Shown: positions 23,425 through 35,878, counted from the first letter of the stretch. The stretch: DNA of 64,000 bases from Aphrophora alni (GCA_963513935.1 OY740766.1:8711000-8774999); one strand, 5' to 3'. Translations and numbers: made by a program. The notes: generated by a model not told the origin, from the letters alone.

Positions 23425-26400
23425 GTTAAGTTAAGTTAAGGTTAGGTTAGGTTAGGTTAGGTTAGGTTAGGGTAACTGCCGACCTCTCTATTTGGATATT
23501 GTTTTTGTTATTTTTGATGGAAGTCTCAAACCGGCGTTCGCCTAAAAGACCCCTAAATTTGTTCCTGTTGTAGTGTTTACTGTGTCTATTTTATTGGTAT
23601 GTATAAAATTTATAATTATGTAAAAAAATCTATAAATGTTAAGCTAGGTTAGGTTAGGTTAGGGTAACTGCCGACCTCTCTATTTGGATATTGTTTTTGT
23701 TATTTTTGATGGAAGTCTCAAACGGGCGTTCGCCTAAAAAACCCCTAAATTTGTTCCTGTTGTAGTGTTTACTGTGTCTATTTTATTGGTATGTATAAAA
23801 TTTATAATTATGTAAAAAAATCTATAAAAGTTAAGCTAGGTTAGGTTAGGTTAGGGTAACTGCCGACCTCTCTATTTGGATATTGTTTTTGTTATTTTTG
23901 ATGGAAGTCTCAAACCGGCGTTCGCCTAAAAAACCCCTAAATTTGTTCCTGTTGTAGTGTTTACTGTGTCTATTTTATTGGTATGTATAAAATTTATAAT
24001 TATGTAAAAAAATCTATAAAAGTTAAGCTAGGTTAGGTTAGGTTAGGGTAACTGCCGACCTCTCTATTTGGATATTGTTTTTGTTATTTTTGATGTAAGT
24101 CTCAAACCGGCGTTCGCCTAAAAAACCCCTAAATTTGTTCCTGTTGTAGTGTTTACTGTGTCTATTTTATTGGTATGTATAAAATTTATAATTATGTAAA
24201 AAAATCTATAAAAGTTAAGCTAGGTTAGGTTAGGTTAGGGTAACTGCCGACCTCTCTATTTGGATATTGTTTTTGTTATTTTTGATGGAAGTCTCAAACC
24301 GGCGTTCGCCTAAAAAACCCCTAAATTTGTTCCTGTTGTAGTGTTTACTGTGTCTATTTTATTGGTATGTATAAAATTTATAATTATGTAAAAAAATCTA
24401 TAAAAGTTAAGCTAGGTTAGGTTAGGTTAGGGTAACTGCCGACCTCTCTATTTGGATATTGTTTTTGTTATTTTTGATGGAAGTCTCAAACCGGCGTTCG
24501 CCTAAAAAACCCCTAAATTTGTTCCTGTTGTAGTGTTTACTGTGTCTATTTTATTGGTATGTATAAAATTCATAATTATGTAAAAAAATCTATAAAAGTT
24601 AAGCTAGGTTAGGTTAGGTTAGGGTAACTGCCGACCTCTCTATTTGGATATTGTTTTTGTTATTTTTGATGTAAGTCTCAAACCGGCGTTCGCCTAAAAG
24701 ACCCCTAAATTTGTTCCTGTTGTAGTGTTTACTGTGTCTATTTTATTGGTATGTATAAAATTTATAATTATGTAAAAAAATCTATAAAAGTTAAGCTAGG
24801 TTAGGTTAGGTTAGGGTAACTGCCGACCTCTCTATTTGGATATTGTTTTTGTTATTTTTGATGGAAGTCTCAAACCGGCGTTCGCCTAAAAAACCCCTAA
24901 ATTTGTTCCTGTTGTAGTGTTTACTGTGTCTATTTTATTGGTATGTATAAAATTTATAATTATGTAAAAAAATCTATAAAAGTTAAGCTAGGTTAGGTTA
25001 GGTTAGGGTAACTGCCGACCTCTCTATTTGGATATTGTTTTTGTTATTTTTGATGTAAGTCTCAAACCGGCGTTCGCCTAAAAAACCCCTAAATTTGTTC
25101 CTGTTGTAGTGTTTACTGTGTCTATTTTATTGGTATGTATAAAATTTATAATTATGTAAAAAAATCTATAAAAGTTAAGCTAGGTTAGGTTAGGTTAGGG
25201 TAACTGCCGACCTCTCTATATGGATATTGTTTTTGTTATTTTTGATGGAAGTCTCAAACCGGCGTTCGCCTAAAAAACCCCTAAATTTGTTCCTGTTGTA
25301 GTGTTTACTGTGTCTATTTTATTGGTATGTATAAAATTTATAATTATGTAAAAAAATCTATAAAAGTTAAGCTAGGTTAGGTTAGGTTAGGGTAACTGCC
25401 GACCTCTCTATTTGGATATTGTTTTTGTTATTTTTGATGGAAGTCTCAAACCGGCGTTCGCCTAAAAAACCCCTAAATTTGTTCCTGTTGTAGTGTTTAC
25501 TGTGTCTATTTTATTGGTATGTATAAAATTCATAATTATGTAAAAAAATCTATAAAAGTTAAGCTAGGTTAGGTTAGGTTAGGGTAACTGCCGACCTCTC
25601 TATTTGGATATTGTTTTTGTTATTTTTGATGTAAGTCTCAAACCGGCGTTCGCCTAAAAGACCCCTAAATTTGTTCCTGTTGTAGTGTTTACTGTGTCTA
25701 TTTTATTGGTATGTATAAAATTTATAATTATGTAAAAAAATCTATAAAAGTTAAGCTAGGTTAGGTTAGGTTAGGGTAACTGCCGACCTCTCTATTTGGA
25801 TATTGTTTTTGTTATTTTTGATGGAAGTCTCAAACCGGCGTTCGCCTAAAAAACCCCTAAATTTGTTCCTGTTGTAGTGTTTACTGTGTCTATTTTATTG
25901 GTATGTATAAAATTTATAATTATGTAAAAAAATCTATAAAAGTTAAGCTAGGTTAGGTTAGGTTAGGGTAACTGCCGACCTCTCTATTTGGATATTGTTT
26001 TTGTTATTTTTGATGTAAGTCTCAAACCGGCGTTCGCCTAAAAAACCCCTAAATTTGTTCCTGTTGTAGTGTTTACTGTGTCTATTTTATTGGTATGTAT
26101 AAAATTTATAATTATGTAAAAAAATCTATAAAAGTTAAGCTAGGTTAGGTTAGGTTAGGGTAACTGCCGACCTCTCTATTTGGATATTGTTTTTGTTATT
26201 TTTGATGGAAGTCTCAAACCGGCGTTCGCCTAAAAAACCCCTAAATTTGTTCCTGTTGTAGTGTTTACTGTGTCTATTTTATTGGTATGTATAAAATTTA
26301 TAATTATGTAAAAAAATCTATAAAAGTTAAGCTAGGTTAGGTTAGGTTAGGGTAACTGCCGACCTCTCTATTTGGATATTGTTTTTGTTATTTTTGATGT

Positions 26401-27866
26401 AAGTCTCAAACCGGCGTTCGCCTAAAAAACCCCTAAATTTGTTCCTGTTGTAGTGTTTACTGTGTCTATTTTATTGGTATGTATAAAATTTATAATTATG
26501 TAAAAAAATCTATAAAAGTTAAGCTAGGTTAGGTTAGGTTAGGGTAACTGCCGACCTCTCTATTTGGATATTGTTTTTGTTATTTTTGATGGAAGTCTCA
26601 AACCGGCGTTCGCCTAAAAAACCCCTAAATTTGTTCCTGTTGTAGTGTTTACTGTGTCTATTTTATTGGTATGTATAAAATTTATAATTATGTAAAAAAA
26701 TCTATAAAAGTTAAGCTAGGTTAGGTTAGGTTAGGGTAACTGCCGACCTCTCTATTTGGATATTGTTTTTGTTATTTTTGATGGAAGTCTCAAACCGGCG
26801 TTCGCCTAAAAAACCCCTAAATTTGTTCCTGTTGTAGTGTTTACTGTGTCTATTTTATTGGTATGTATAAAATTCATAATTATGTAAAAAAATCTATAAA
26901 AGTTAAGCTAGGTTAGGTTAGGTTAGGGTAACTGCCGACCTCTCTATTTGGATATTGTTTTTGTTATTTTTGATGTAAGTCTCAAACCGGCGTTCGCCTA
27001 AAAGACCCCTAAATTTGTTCCTGTTGTAGTGTTTACTGTGTCTATTTTATTGGTATGTATAAAATTTATAATTATGTAAAAAAATCTATAAAAGTTAAGC
27101 TAGGTTAGGTTAGGTTAGGGTAACTGCCGACCTCTCTATTTGGATATTGTTTTTGTTATTTTTGATGGAAGTCTCAAACCGGCGTTCGCCTAAAAAACCC
27201 CTAAATTTGTTCCTGTTGTAGTGTTTACTGTGTCTATTTTATTGGTATGTATAAAATTTATAATTATGTAAAAAAATCTATAAAAGTTAAGCTAGGTTAG
27301 GTTAGGTTAGGGTAACTGCCGACCTCTCTATTTGGATATTGTTTTTGTTATTTTTGATGTAAGTCTCAAACCGGCGTTCGCCTAAAAGACCCCTAAATTT
27401 GTTCCTGTTGTAGTGTTTACTGTGTCTATTTTATTGGTATGTATAAAATTTATAATTATGTAAAAAAATCTATAAAAGTTAAGCTAGGTTAGGTTAGGTT
27501 AGGGTAACTGCCGACCTCTCTATTTGGATATTGTTTTTGTTATTTTTGATGTAAGTCTCAAACCGGCGTTCGCCTAAAAAACCCCTAAATTTGTTCCTGT
27601 TGTAGTGTTTACTGTGTCTATTTTATTGGTATGTATAAAATTTATAATTATGTAAAAAAATCTATAAAAGTTAAGCTAGGTTAGGTTAGGTTAGGGTAAC
27701 TGCCGACCTCTCTATTTGGATATTGTTTTTGTTATTTTTGATGGAAGTCTCAAACCGGCGTTCGCCTAAAAAACCCCTAAATTTGTTCCTGTTGTAGTGT
27801 TTACTGTGTCTATTTTATTTGTATGTATAAAATTTATAATTATGTAAAAAATCTATAAGTTAAGCT
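23425..27866. repeat. 192-bp satellite, 23 tandem copies, each with a TTAGG run
   Basis: The marker CTGCCGACC recurs every 192 bases from 23476 to 27700, giving 23 copies. Each unit starts with two or three TTAGG plus TTAGGG, then a conserved body containing GGCGTTCGCC and a TATAAAATTTATAATTATG segment. Copies differ at a few diagnostic positions: GATGG versus GATGT, AAAGACCC versus AAAAACCC, and AATTCATAATT versus AATTTATAATT. The AATTCATAATT type occurs at about 24571, 25531 and 26875. The left edge is a run of plain TTAGG repeats (23436-23470). Stops occur in every frame, so it is noncoding. Confidence 0.97.
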
Positions 27867-28935
27867 ATCTTTAAGTTAAAGGAAGTAGTTTCTTTGTTTT
27901 GTTTTTTGAGTAGGATTATATTGTATTTTTATTTATATATTCATTTACTTATATGTTTACAGTGTAACATATGGATAAATATATAATACTAAACAAAAAT
28001 TAGAACTAATTTATCAGAAACTATTATTTGATAAATTTTAGCGTCTTATGGGGTTTCAAATTATTACAGTAAACTATATTCGTTGAATCGTTGTAAACAT
28101 TAAAAAAACAATCTTGTCAAAAGAAGCTCTGCAATTTTGAAGGAAGAAAACTAAATCAAACGTTTAAATTTTTATATAGAGTGAAATAGTCAGCCCCCCT
28201 CCCCTACGTTTTTTTACAGTTTTCGTCATCGATTTCGGACTAAATGAAGTTTGTCTATAATTACTACGTTTTGTGATTTGTTAACACTTTCTGCCGCCAT
28301 CTTGAATCCACTAATATAGATTTGAGTCAATATTTTAAAATGGGAACATGGTGTTTTGATACTTATTATAGTCATCTTTGTTCAACCCTGAGTTCATCGT
28401 GATAATTTTGTTTTTATTATCTGTCACCTATAGCCAGTTATTCACTAAAAAACCATAGAAAATGTATAATCAGGTTAGAATTATGTCCTTCACGACTCTG
28501 CTTCGAATGGTAAAAAAAAAAAATCCCTTTATAAACGTTCATTTATTTGTATAGAAGCTTGTTTAGGCTATCCTCAGAAAATAATTATTTTAGTATTTTA
28601 AAACTGTCAAAACTTGTGACCCTTAAGTAAATTAATGTTTTGTTTCTCCTCCTCTACTCGGAATGAAACTTGAGTGTTTTATTTATCTGTTAAGGACAAC
28701 CTCCTGGGGCTTAATGACGTCCAGACTAGAACACGTGCAGCTTGACCTTTGCTCCCGTGGCAGGGATATGGTCACTGAAAACAGATTGTAAGGAAGTTAT
28801 CCATCAGAGACCAGAGAGTATAACCACAAATTTGAGAGATATTTTGTCAAAGTTGAATGTTTAAAATTAAAATTTGGCAGTTGACATGAATTGAGAGAAT
28901 TAAGTTTAAAAGGTTAGGTTAAGTTGGGTTATGTC
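27867..28935. other. no gene seen
   Basis: AT-rich spacer. GGTTAGGTTAAGTTGGG near 28912 is a short TTAGG-like run next to the transposon at 28944. Confidence 0.4.
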
Positions 28936-28943
28936 AATTTTAT

Positions 28944-29266
28944 GGGTGGTACCGAACTGGTCCGATAGTCAAAATATTCCAATTATATTTTTGTTGCTTA
29001 GGGAAGGGTCACGGTCGAACTGGTCCGATGGTTAGAAAGTGGACCGATGGTATAATATATGAGCGGACGATAAGGCTTCTTCGATTTAGCGAGCACATCG
29101 AGTTCAAGAAGAGTTTTATTTATATTTGTTTTACGTCGCCTAACCTAAGCTATATGCCGTCGGACCAATTCGACCTCACCCCTACGCGAACCCTCGGACC
29201 AGTTCGACCTCTCTAATTGGAGGATTAACGAATTCCTCTGACCATCGGACCAGTTCGACAACACCC
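28944..29266. mobile_element. 323-bp DNA transposon (non-autonomous), perfect 8-bp target duplication
   Basis: The element is flanked by AATTTTAT on both sides (28936-28943 and 29267-29274). The ends are inverted: GGGTGGTACCGAACTGGTCC on the left and the complement of GGGTGTTGTCGAACTGGTCC on the right. The subterminal phrase (C/T)GAACTGGTCCGA is repeated at least four times, twice per side in opposite orientations. An 8-bp duplication with subterminal repeats is seen in hAT, P, Merlin and Zisupton/KDZ groups. The ends do not decide between them. No transposase is present. Confidence 0.85.
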
Positions 29267-29819
29267 AATTTTATAACTTAAACGCAAAATACATCTATAA
29301 CGAATATAATTACTCAATTCAAATTAGGGAATAACTTTGAAAATCTTCAGGAGTTCATAATAACAAAATAGGGAAAAAACACTTAAAACTTACGTAAGTA
29401 GGAAAATAATTGTTTTAAAAAACAATTTTCAGACAAAAAAAATCCGTATCTTGAGTAAAACTAAACGTTTGAATTCTTGTAGATTTTGCAGAAAACATTT
29501 TTCACATTTTTATTCCCTTAAAAGTTTAAGGAGTTTTTCCACAAAATCTCGGAAAGTATAGCCTATGACTGTCTGATCTGAACAGATTTAATGTACACGA
29601 ACAGATTTAATGAAATAAAACTTTATTATACCAGGGACGCTACCTTTCTCCTATGCTCTAAAAATAAATGCCTTCTATTATATAGAGGTGTAACTTGTAG
29701 ACACATATAGATGGTTAAAACTCTGAGAAAGATTAGACCAGGTTAGGTTTCTTTGGAGTAGAAATCGAATCACAGATATATCTTCCTTTCAGTGGTACTT
29801 AGAGGTTAATTAATGTGTT

Positions 29820-29821
<2 letters not shown>

Positions 29822-29877
<56 letters not shown>

Positions 29878-29896
29878 ATATATATATATATATATA

Positions 29897-29940
<44 letters not shown>
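29822..29940. repeat. (TA)n microsatellite with TAGTCTATA interruptions
   Basis: About 120 bases of TA dinucleotides are broken twice by the same TAGTCTATA step, so the interruption has itself been duplicated by slippage. Confidence 0.95.
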
Positions 29941-29944
<4 letters not shown>

Positions 29945-31390
29945 TATACTAAACTGTACATGATGAAAGCACAATCAGCGTGAACAGTAGAATCCTTCTC
30001 CGTTTATCCGCTCGCATGACTAATCACCATTGTTGACTATATAAAAAGTAACCCCTAGGAGCTCATTGTAGGCAGTAAGGGTGTGGCAAACCCAAGGTAC
30101 ACTAGCTGAATCTACACCTTTTTCATGTCTTCTTTGGTTAAATCACTCTCATCCTTTCTCTCTGTTCTTTTCCGACCCTAAAACTGTTGGAATATTCGAG
30201 GGCTAGGGTCGTTATTATGTTCTTTTCTTTATTTTTTGTTTATTAGCCGATGTTATCTGAAAGGTTTTTCGCATTTAAACAACAAGTTTCTCAAAATATC
30301 AGAGTTAAATTTTTGAAGCTTTTTCCATCTGTTATACAATCAATTAATAGGAATTATTATTGCATGTAAATTCCTTATATTTTTAACATGTTACAAATTA
30401 AATCGACGAAATTAAGATGACTGTGTTGCTTTCTTCAAAACAGTTTTCTAATTTTGTTGTAACTTGGATGATTGAATTATTATAGTTTTGTGCAAACCCC
30501 TTCCCTTTTTAGTTTGTTTGTGATATATAATGGTGTTTTTAAAATAACTATAACTAAACATTTTGGTTAATTCTATTTCTTAAATTTTGTCAATATCGTA
30601 CGAGAGAATGATTGTCACTTAACCTATATTCATGTGTAAATAAGATAATTAAATATTTCAACTTTGAAAATATTTTTTGAATCAGAGAATATGTTTTTGT
30701 CGATATTTGTTTTTAAAAATACGTATTCTTATAGAAATCCATAAACTTTCATTGTTTTTAAAACAAACCTAGATTATAAGAACCACATAATAGGCCCAGG
30801 ATTTTGACAGAATTTAAAGATCAATAACATAGCTAATTCAAAAAGCATACCTTGTACATTATGTTTATGAAAATACAGAGAACAATTATTTGTAAGCAAA
30901 TTGCAATCTTTGAAGTGTTGTTTTAAAATCAAAACCATCGTTAAACATGGTGATTAAGGGAGCACTTTCTGAGCTGTTTCCACTAGCAAAAATAATGAAA
31001 AATATTCATATAAACATAGGTCAGGAAATGCTTTGTTTTCGAGTTATCCGCCATTTTGTTAGTTTTACAAAATACTTAATATTTTCTAAACTAAAAAAGA
31101 TATTGAGCTCAGATATTGAGGTATAAATCTGTATACTTGTTTGTTGCGAAACCGTTTATCACTGTACTGAAAACCAGAACGTTCTTTTGAATATTTTCAA
31201 AATGGCGGCCGTTTAAACTTTACAAAAAATTACAGGTGACCAAAAAGTTACTTAGATAATGATAAACAAAACTGTTTTGAAGTGAAAACTTTTATTGGCG
31301 CGTTGGGTACTTTTTGGGATGGACTTTTTCAATAGAAATCGCGTCACGCACACTACCGTAATCGCGTCACGCACAGTAGCGTAATGCAAC
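29945..31390. other. no gene seen outside the retroelement tail
   Basis: AT-rich. TTTTCAAAATGGCGGCCGTT near 31195 and GATATTGAGCTCAGATATTG near 31100 are members of dispersed repeats seen also near 4610 and 11330. Confidence 0.35.
30110..30290 (+). repeat. diverged retroelement tail, copy A
   Basis: CTTTTCCGACCCTAAAACTG, TATTCGAGGGCTAGGGTCG and TTAGCCGATGTTATCTGAAA appear in the same order as in 49055-49215. They partly match the reverse complement of 32440-32540. The GCCGATG-hairpin-AGG ending is typical of 3' tails of some arthropod retroelements. Boundaries and class are uncertain. Confidence 0.3.

Positions 31391-31394
<4 letters not shown>

Positions 31395-31449
<55 letters not shown>
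31395..31449. repeat. (TA)n microsatellite
   Basis: About 27 uninterrupted TA dinucleotides. The preceding phrase ATCGCGTCACGCAC is itself present twice (near 31338 and 31361). Confidence 0.95.
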
Positions 31450-31453
<4 letters not shown>

Positions 31454-32439
31454 ACGGATACGCGCGCACAGCGTATATATAAACTCATATATCTACGAAA
31501 AATATTGCACAAACTTTCTCACATACCCATACGTATTAAAACTAAAAATCTAATATAGCGCTAACTTTCTCAAACTCATATACATAGTCAAACTAAAATC
31601 AATGCAAAAAATATTGCACAAACTTAAGTTTTCACTTCTAACGTGTGGTCTTAAGCACACCCAATATATATTTTTTTAAAATTATTTTCTCTGTAGCTCA
31701 ACGGATAACGGAGATATTGAGAATAAACGAGAAATGTATTCTTAAATCAGGTCTACTAAATATGTTTAAATTTTACTGAAATGTGATGATTAATGATCCA
31801 AACCAGACTGAAAAATCACAAATTAAACAATTACGTCATTGAAAGCTTGATTTCTTACATGGTTTACTACTTACACTTAGGCACAAGCGAGCAAGTTTAG
31901 GCTCTTTTTAAATATAATTTTCATTTTTAACTGACAATTACTGAGCTTACATTTTTGACGATTTTGGTTTTGTGAATTGTTGTGAGAAACTTTATTATTT
32001 AAGCTGGTCTTCCAGTTGGCTTATGTCTATAATTTGGTCGTCTAAAACGTCTAAGTAAGCATGTAAGAGTGTTGTAATGCAGTAAGACATTAAAAGAACA
32101 TTACATTTCTGACATTCTAGACAACTACCAGGTATTAGAAGAGAGACACGCAGCTATTTAGCACGTGTAAAGTTAACTTTCTTAAAACAAACTTGCCACA
32201 GTACTTAAAAACCATTTCAAGGGAACTCAGTACTAATGATTTTATTCAATATCATATACTTTCATGCTACGGACCAAAGGTACTTGGTAGAACAATATTT
32301 TGTAAAATTGTACAATTTATTGAGTCTTGCCGACCATGGTTTTGCGAGTCTGTGATAGCGTCACAGATTAGGCCTACGTGTCCCACAGAATTTAAAAAAA
32401 CTTAGTATTTTTTTCCGTTTTTTAAAGGCGAACATAGAA

Positions 32440-32543
32440 TAAAGGACACCCTAACACTCGAATAATCTAATAGCGTCAGGGTCGGAAAAGAACAAGAGTT
32501 GGTCTAGAGAGACCTGATGCGAAGATGAAAGACAATACCGTTT
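32440..32543 (-). repeat. diverged retroelement tail, copy B, interrupted by a transposon
   Basis: Read on the minus strand it contains CTTTTCCGACCCTGACGC and ATTCGAGTGTTAGGGTG, matching copy A in the same order. The 355-bp transposon at 32552 begins a few bases away, so it may have inserted into this older repeat. Confidence 0.3.
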
Positions 32544-32551
32544 GTCGTATG

Positions 32552-32906
32552 GATTACGTGGGGTTAGCTCGACACTAGTATACCGTGGGGTTGGCTCGAC
32601 ACTTTGGGGAACTAGAGTTATCTGTTCAAACTCCTGCTTAATGAGCAACCCTACTTGGAATTGGAGGTGTTTGTTCCTAACCTAACCTAACCTAACCAAA
32701 CCTAACCTAACCTAACCTAATCTAACTTAACCTTTCATCCAGTACAAATTAAATTACAGTGATATTTATTTTCTATTTGATCTTTATTGATTTTAATTAT
32801 ACCCGCCCGACTGTTACCTGATCCGTTCACATTTCCAGGAAGTGATTGCTAGACTGGGGCGGCCAATATGTTAGCCAACCCCACGTCGAGCCAACCCCAC
32901 GACACC
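32552..32906. mobile_element. 355-bp DNA transposon (non-autonomous), perfect 8-bp target duplication
   Basis: GTCGTATG flanks it on both sides (32544-32551 and 32907-32914). The left end reads GATTACGTGGGGTTAGCTCG, and the right end is the complement of GGTGTCGTGGGGTTGGCTCG. It contains two CGTGGGGTTRGCTCGAC units at the left and two inverted ones at the right, a CCTAA run (32679-32733), and the segment CACTTTGGGGAACTAG. All of this reappears in the 14.4-kb element at 34622-49029, so the two are members of one family and this is the compact form. No transposase is present. Confidence 0.9.
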
Positions 32907-32914
32907 GTCGTATG

Positions 32915-34613
32915 TGCAGTGTTAGCAATTTTAATCAAATTTAATATGGGGCATATTTTGGCAATATCTTAAGAAGATTTTTCATTTGTTCGAATCAAAA
33001 ATCAAAATCGGCTTGAACGATTATTAATTAAGTTCGGGTCAAGTTGAGCCTGTAAGGATCCAAAGAAATCGTTTTGCTCACCATCTCTCCAAAAACACCC
33101 GGTCAGTGAGTTATCAGTAAAAGTACAAAATATTGTCTTGGAGCTGTTATAAAATATGTAATATCTGAAAATCGCATCTACGAATTTAGTTAAAATTTTG
33201 AAAAAAATGGGAGATTAATAATCCCAACCCGTTGGTAAAATCACAAATAAAAATTACTACGGTTAAGAAATAATTATCAAATTAAAATAAATAAATAACC
33301 TTGATTATCGTGATTAAAAGCTGGATTATGGCACAAGGGAAACAAGTTTAGGCCCTGTTTAAATACTTTTTTTTCAAAAACTAAGAAATTGTGATTTTTG
33401 TAACGATACTATATCTATTGTGAATTGATGTGTTAACAATTTGTGTATACAACCCAGTTAAAATCAATAGAAAATGTGAAAATTTAGGCAATTTTAAACA
33501 TTTGTTCATATCTCGTGTGTTATTCAACTGAAAACCCACTAAATTAGACAAAAATTTGCAGATTTAAATTATTGCTGTAGGCCTCCTAATGCTCTCAACC
33601 CTACCTCTTCATGAGGATAGAGTTATTGTCAAAAATGTAATTTCTAACCTCACTTTTCAAGAAAATATGATATGCGTATAGATATCGACAAGAGTGGAGG
33701 ATTCTTCTAATACTAGACCCGAGAGCGAAGCAAGTGAACTCTAAAATATGCACAGGCCTTTAGTATCTAGCCAATGTTAAGAAAGTAATATATACAATAT
33801 CGACAACTGTTAACAAACTTACTGCTGGATAAGACTCCTTGATCTACCAATACAATTTAACATTTCCTACAAGCACAAAGAAACCAACTTTTGGGCGTTA
33901 CATTTACAGGATTACATTTTGAGATAGGTCATGGTAAGTGCCATAATGGCCGCCATCAATTTGTTTATACAAAAAATTGGTAAGTAATTATTAGAGAGAA
34001 AATTTAATTACTACTGCGTGAAATGTATCACCTCTTTTCTCCGCCACTGATTTAATAAGTTTTGTAGGAGTTGCAGAACATAAACATAAAATGTTTTGAC
34101 GTCACAAGTGTTTCAGATTTACTATTTCAGTCGGTCCCGCGACCCAGCCACCAATCTTTTCGCTCATAAAGTCCAGTTTGTTATGTTCAGCTGTAAACAG
34201 TCTGAGTGCTTTTTTTTTTCTCTCGGCCGATGATAGATTTGGGGAGGCCTGAAGGGAGATTAGAAGAAAAACAACAAAGATAAATCGTGAATAATAATAA
34301 AATCAGCGGATGTACTGACATCGTGTTTATACAGGGTGACTGCAAAGTATTGTTACTATGTCTGTTAGTAGAAAAAGACGAAAATGTAAATCAAGAAAAT
34401 TGAGGTGGCTATATCTGGAATGAATTTAAAATAATAAATCTAGAAACTTAGGTAATGTTTGTTCACAGAGTCAATAATTATGAGAATATTTTTTTAAATA
34501 ATTTTGGATAGTATTTATTTTGTGTCCATAGAACCAACGAAGACAAATAGTTACCTGTAGGGTCTTAAGGGTTCATCTGTAACGAGTACAGTTAGGGCAA
34601 TCTCGAGGTACAC
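32915..34613. other. no gene seen; dispersed repeat at about 33090-33440
   Basis: GAGTTATCAGTAAAAGTAC, GGAGCTGTTATAAAATATG and GGCACAAGGGAAACAAGTTT match the family listed at 960-1330 in order. The rest is AT-rich and unassigned. A TATACAGGGTGACTGC phrase near 34328 resembles a mariner-type end without a partner. Confidence 0.35.
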
Positions 34614-34625
34614 CTTTCTACGATT

Positions 34626-35427
34626 ACGTGGGGTTGGCTCGACGTGGGGTTGGCTCGACGTGGGGTAGCTCGATACTAGTATACCTTGGGGTTGGCTCGA
34701 CGTGGGGTTGGCTCGACGTGGGGTAGCTCGATACTAGTATACCGTGGGGTTGGCTCGACGTGGGGTTGGCTCGACGTGGGGTAGCTCGATACTAGTATAC
34801 CGTGGGGTTGGCTCGACGTGGGGTTGGCTCGACGTGGGGTAGCTCGATACTAGTATACCGTGGGGTTGGCTCGACGTGGGGTTGGCTCGACGTGGGGTAG
34901 CTCGATACTAGTATACCGTGGGGTTGGCTCGACGTGGGGTAGCTCGATACTAGTATACCGTGGGGTTGGCTCGACGTGGGGTTGGCTCGACGTGGGGTAG
35001 CTCGATACTAGTATACCTTGGGGTTGGCTCGACGTGGGGTTGGCTCGACGTGGGGTAGCTCGATACTAGTATACCGTGGGGTTGGCTCGACGTGGGGTTG
35101 GCTCGACGTGGGGTAGCTCGATACTAGTATACCTTGGGGTTGGCTCGACGTGGGGTTGGCTCGACGTGGGGTAGCTCGATACTAGTATACCGTGGGGTTG
35201 GCTCGACGTGGGGTTGGCTCGACGTGGGGTAGCTCGATACTAGTATACCGTGGGGTTGGCTCGACGTGGGGTAGCTCGATACTAGTATACCGTGGGGTTG
35301 GCTCGACGTGGGGTTGGCTCGACGTGGGGTTGGCTCGACGTGGGGTAGCTCGATACTAGTATACCGTGGGGTTGGCTCGACGTGGGGTTGGCTCGACGTG
35401 GGGTAGCTCGATACTAGTATACCGTGG
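34626..35427 (+). repeat. left tandem array of the 14.4-kb element
   Basis: About 14 units each end in GATACTAGTATACC, preceded by one to three CGTGGGGTTGGCTCGA blocks and one CGTGGGGTAGCTCGA block. Unit length is therefore about 39, 58-59 or 76 bases. ATACTAGTAT inside each unit is a perfect 10-base palindrome. Three units have CCTTGGGG instead of CCGTGGGG. The block is the same sequence as the element's terminal repeat, so the array is an amplified terminus. Confidence 0.95.
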
Positions 35428-35452
35428 GAGTAGAGTGTGGGGCAGTTTGGCA

Positions 35453-35741
35453 CAAAAATGGTGGGGGTACCCCCACCCCTCCCCCTCCCCCCTTGGCCCC
35501 TCCCTCCCCCCCCCTTGGCCCCTCCCCCTTGGCCCCTCCCCCTTTGCCCTACCCTCCCCCTCCCCCTTGCCCCTCCCCCCTTGGCCCCTCCCCCTTGCCC
35601 CTCCCCCTTTGCCCCTCCCCTTTAGGCCCCTTCCCTTCCCCCATTGGTCCCCCCACCTCCTCCCACCCCTCCCCTTGCCCCTCCCCTGTAGGCCCCTCCC
35701 CTTTAGGCCCCTTCCCTTCCCCCATTGGTCCCCCACCTGTG
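35453..35741. repeat. C-rich tract, left arm (G4-prone on the minus strand)
   Basis: Irregular repeats of CCCCTCCCC joined by TTGG, TTGC, TTTAGG or TGTAGG make up about 290 bases. Long frames on both strands (Pro/Leu-rich or Gly/Arg-rich) are compositional. The complementary strand has many GGGG runs with short spacers, suited to G-quadruplexes. Confidence 0.9.
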
Positions 35742-35766
35742 ACGTATTGTTGTCGAGACACACACA

Positions 35767-35790
35767 TGACGTCACACACACATGACGTCA
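35767..35790. promoter_or_regulatory. pair of TGACGTCA (CRE-like) sites, left arm
   Basis: Perfect 8-base CRE palindromes lie at 35767-35774 and 35783-35790, 16 bases apart, within an ACACACATGACGTCA duplication. In animals this sequence binds CREB/ATF proteins. Here it may simply be a duplicated 16-base unit. Confidence 0.4.
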
Positions 35791-35807
35791 TACACTTAAC
35801 TTTTTTA

Positions 35808-35878
35808 ATACCAGCGGGATTCGAACCTGTGAAGTTTGGATTTGAAGGCGGACACGCTACCGACTGAGCTATCGTGCA
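35808..35878 (-). tRNA. tRNA-like unit, left arm (pseudo-tRNA)
   Basis: Reading leftward it has an A box (TAGCTCAGTCGGTAGCG) and a B box (GGTTCGAATCCC) about 37 bases apart, as in a tRNA gene. The acceptor, anticodon and T stems pair poorly (T stem about 3 of 5), so a functional tRNA is unlikely. It is probably a tRNA-derived repeat head with intact RNA polymerase III promoter boxes, pointing away from the palindrome centre. Confidence 0.45.

Noticed and set aside
23425..27866. CRISPR-like regular spacing
   Set aside because: The whole 192-bp unit is repeated, not a short repeat with unique spacers, and the DNA is eukaryotic in character.
35124..35453. 109-codon minus-strand frame of PTSSQPHVEPTPR type repeats
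   Set aside because: Translation of the transposon terminal array. Unit lengths vary and are not kept in frame.
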